DNA of 14,676 bases from CAYLNK01 sp964384675 (GTDB lineage: Bacteria; Acidobacteriota; Thermoanaerobaculia; UBA5066), in assembly GCA_964384675.1 (NCBI GenBank), contig CAYLNK010000148.1, positions 1 to 14,676 on the forward strand, in the 5' to 3' direction. A program made the position numbers and the translations under genes. Below are positions 13,022-14,676 of this stretch, in pieces (the first letter of the stretch is position 1; each line of letters starts with the position of its first letter). The notes under the pieces are model-generated. The model was not told where the DNA came from and ran no database searches. It saw nothing but the letters and a program-made list of their open reading frames with translations.

Positions 13022-14275
13022 ATGACGTCCCACGCACCCCGCTTCCTCACGGTCGGCCTCGCCTCGCTGCTCCTCCTCGGGGCGACGGCCGCGCCCGCCG
13101 CCAAGCCGAACCTCGTCGGGAACGGCTCGTTCGACACGAACCTCTCCGGCTGGTCGCGCTCGGAGGGCGTCGGCTGGTCGCCGTTCGGCGCCTCCACGCG
13201 GGGCTCGGCGCGGATCGACGTCCAGAACGACGCGGTGGACCGCGACGTCCTCCTCCAGTGCGTGGCCGTGGAGGGCTACCGGCTCTACGACCTCGCCGCC
13301 TCGGCGTTCCTTCCGAGCGCGCCCCGCGCCACAGGCGGGCTGTCGGTTCGCGTCACCTGGTATCCCGCGGCCGGCTGCCAGGGGACACCTCTGCGCGGCC
13401 TGCCGTCCCTCGACTTCCCGTTCTCGGGCGGGGCGGCGTGGCAGACGAAGGAGCTGCGGCGCACACCGGCGCCGGAGGGGGCCGTTTCCGCCATCGTCAT
13501 GGTGCTGGCGCGGGCGCAGGGACCCGACGAGTACAGCGCGTTCCTCGACGACGTCCTCCTGCGCCTCTCCGTCGAGGAGGAAGCGTGGATCGTGCCGAAC
13601 GCGGCTGCGGTCACCGGCGCGCGCGGCGAGCGATTCCGTACGGACGTCGTCGTCCACAACCCGACGCCGGCGCCGCGGATGTTCGCGCTGCGCTTCCGCG
13701 ACGCGTTGCGCCCGGGCGTGGACCTGGAGCCGACCGTCTACCACCTGGCGCCGCGCGAGTCGCGCGTCTTCGAGGACGTGCTCGGCCGCGCCGTCGGGCT
13801 GGAGCCGCGGTACGGAGCGCTCGAGGTCGTCTACTACCCGGGCGAGGGGCCCATCCGCGCCGAGGCCCGCGTGGTGACGACTCACCCGGCCAGCCCGGGC
13901 AACGGCGCTTCACTTCCCGTCTTCTCCCGCGAGGAGGCCCGGACGTCCGCCGAGTACCTGGGCCTGGTGAGCCCCGACGCGGGCAGCGCGCGCGTGAACG
14001 CCGGTGTCTACAACCCGAGCGCGGGTCCCGTCGACACGACGTTCGTGGTGCGCGACGCGCGGGGAGAGGAGCTGAGCCGCACGGTGGTCACGCTCCCCGG
14101 ATTCGGCTGGCACCAGGAGAACGGTGTCCTGTCGGGCGTTGGGGAGGGCACGGACCTCTCGGCCGTGAGCCTCACGATCACGGCGATGAGGCCCGTGCAC
14201 CCCTGGGTCATCTCGGTCGACAACCGGTCCGGCGACGGCACCGTCCTGCCCCCGGTGGACCTGCAGGAGCGATGA
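13022..14275 (+). CDS. secreted protein, tandem paralog 2
   Basis: This 417-residue protein shares the whole layout of the gene 29 nt upstream: a signal peptide (MTSHAPRFLTVGLASLLLLG, cleavage near 24-27), then NLVGNGSFDTNLSGW (about 30-44) and the Cys80/Cys119 pair. The strand FLDDVLLRLS closes the first module. The second region starts IVPNAAAVTGARGERFRTDV (about 190-209), followed by VHNPTPAPRMF, RESRVFEDVL, THPASPGNGASLPV, SARVNAGVYNPS and RPVHPWVISVDNRSGDG. The shared motifs run in the same order, so the two arose by tandem duplication and then diverged. Start ATG 13022 has GAAAGGA upstream. The pair is likely co-transcribed, and its products act outside the cytoplasm, perhaps on the cell surface or bound to polysaccharide; neither is proven. 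Confidence 0.85.
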   Translation: MTSHAPRFLTVGLASLLLLGATAAPAAKPNLVGNGSFDTNLSGWSRSEGVGWSPFGASTRGSARIDVQNDAVDRDVLLQCVAVEGYRLYDLAASAFLPSAPRATGGLSVRVTWYPAAGCQGTPLRGLPSLDFPFSGGAAWQTKELRRTPAPEGAVSAIVMVLARAQGPDEYSAFLDDVLLRLSVEEEAWIVPNAAAVTGARGERFRTDVVVHNPTPAPRMFALRFRDALRPGVDLEPTVYHLAPRESRVFEDVLGRAVGLEPRYGALEVVYYPGEGPIRAEARVVTTHPASPGNGASLPVFSREEARTSAEYLGLVSPDAGSARVNAGVYNPSAGPVDTTFVVRDARGEELSRTVVTLPGFGWHQENGVLSGVGEGTDLSAVSLTITAMRPVHPWVISVDNRSGDGTVLPPVDLQER

Positions 14276-14278
14276 CCA

Positions 14279-14676
14279 CTACTCGGCGGCCAGGCTCACG
14301 GCCGCGGTCGCCGGCGCCTTGCGGAAGAAGCGCCGGAACGCCAGCGCCAGGCCGGTCCAGACGAGGACCGTGACGCCGGCGGACGCGATCGCGGCCACGA
14401 TCTGGCCGCCGAGGCCGAGCGCCTCGCCGGTGTGGAGGAACCGGAGCCAGGCCCGCGCCCGCCGGCCTGGCGTGCCCGCCTGGAACGGCTCCCACTTCAT
14501 CACCGCGCCGCTCTCGCGATCCACCGTCAGCTGACCCCGCTTCTGCGGCTGGCCGCCCGTGCCGGAGTCGACGCTGACGACGAGAGGGGCGTCCGACGAA
14601 GCCGGGATGCGGATCGAGAGGGTCCGCCAGCCGTCGCGTGAGCGGGCGGCCGCGATCGCGCCGTCGAGGCCGCGCC
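14279..14676 (-). CDS. PepSY-associated transmembrane protein, C-terminal part
   Basis: This partial frame (132 full codons, N-terminus off the right edge) was translated by hand for the part beyond 14524. It contains DGWRTLSIRIPASSDAPLVV, then TVDRESGAVMKWEPFQAGTP, the membrane-proximal RARAWLRFLHTGEALGLGGQ, and a hydrophobic helix IVAAIASAGVTVLVWTGLAL ending in a basic RRFFRKA tail. This is the typical C-terminal end of PepSY-associated TM helix proteins (PepSY_TM), which occur beside TonB-dependent receptors and iron-reduction genes; the conserved FLHTGEA motif is the best marker. The cytoplasmic or periplasmic role is not settled by sequence. The stop (14279-14281) is 3 nt from the stop of the convergent secreted paralog. 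Confidence 0.85.
   Translation of the reverse strand, partial: RGLDGAIAAARSRDGWRTLSIRIPASSDAPLVVSVDSGTGGQPQKRGQLTVDRESGAVMKWEPFQAGTPGRRARAWLRFLHTGEALGLGGQIVAAIASAGVTVLVWTGLALAFRRFFRKAPATAAVSLAAE

Noticed and set aside
1..14676. CRISPR array, tRNA or rRNA genes, insertion sequences
   Set aside because: I found no regularly spaced repeats, tRNA-like cloverleaf, rRNA core sequence, transposase motif or flanking inverted repeat.

Overview
The window is a GC-rich, gene-dense stretch of bacterial chromosome. I see no mobile element, CRISPR array, rRNA or tRNA gene in it. Two features suggest Acidobacteriota, perhaps a Thermoanaerobaculia-like lineage: a membrane-anchored regulator with the order winged helix, transmembrane segment, TolB-like domain, TPR; and two secreted proteins that begin with an 'NGxFxxxLxGW' module and continue with 'VPxAAxVxGxxGxxF' repeats. 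The taxonomic call is inference; no marker gene is present.

Layout. Positions 1-1161 (minus) hold most of a CadC-like regulator that runs off the left edge. It lacks an ordinary start codon. Diverging from it is a secreted TPR/DUF1579-like protein (1242-2171). A small orphan zinc-ribbon ORF (2228-2500) and a VOC-family protein (2576-2968, minus) converge on a GC-rich inverted repeat. Positions 5411 down to 3078 (minus) form a compact cassette: a small exported protein, a 66-residue protein, a 42-residue protein and a soluble PAS-PAS histidine kinase. The last three are joined by two successive ATGA stop/start overlaps.

Plus-strand genes follow from 5505: a 109-residue unknown, an NAD(P)H-dependent FMN reductase, a DinB/DUF664 protein, and two small exported envelope-type proteins (DUF4156-like and BamE/SmpA-like). 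Next comes a tight three-gene set: malic enzyme, a membrane-anchored SGNH hydrolase, and a cysteine-synthase-family PLP enzyme with an unusual TGGST substrate loop. A 137-nt leader rich in small hairpins then precedes two tandem paralogous secreted proteins (11736-12992 and 13022-14275). The right edge holds the C-terminal part of a PepSY-associated membrane protein (minus), which converges on the second paralog with only 3 nt between the stop codons.

Functionally the window is mostly regulation and signalling on the left, small redox, stress and envelope genes in the middle, and central metabolism plus secreted proteins on the right. No classical defence or secretion system is visible. The most unusual features are the coupled micro-gene/kinase cassette, the non-canonical start of the regulator, the TGGST-type cysteine synthase homolog, and the hairpin-rich leader before the secreted paralog pair.
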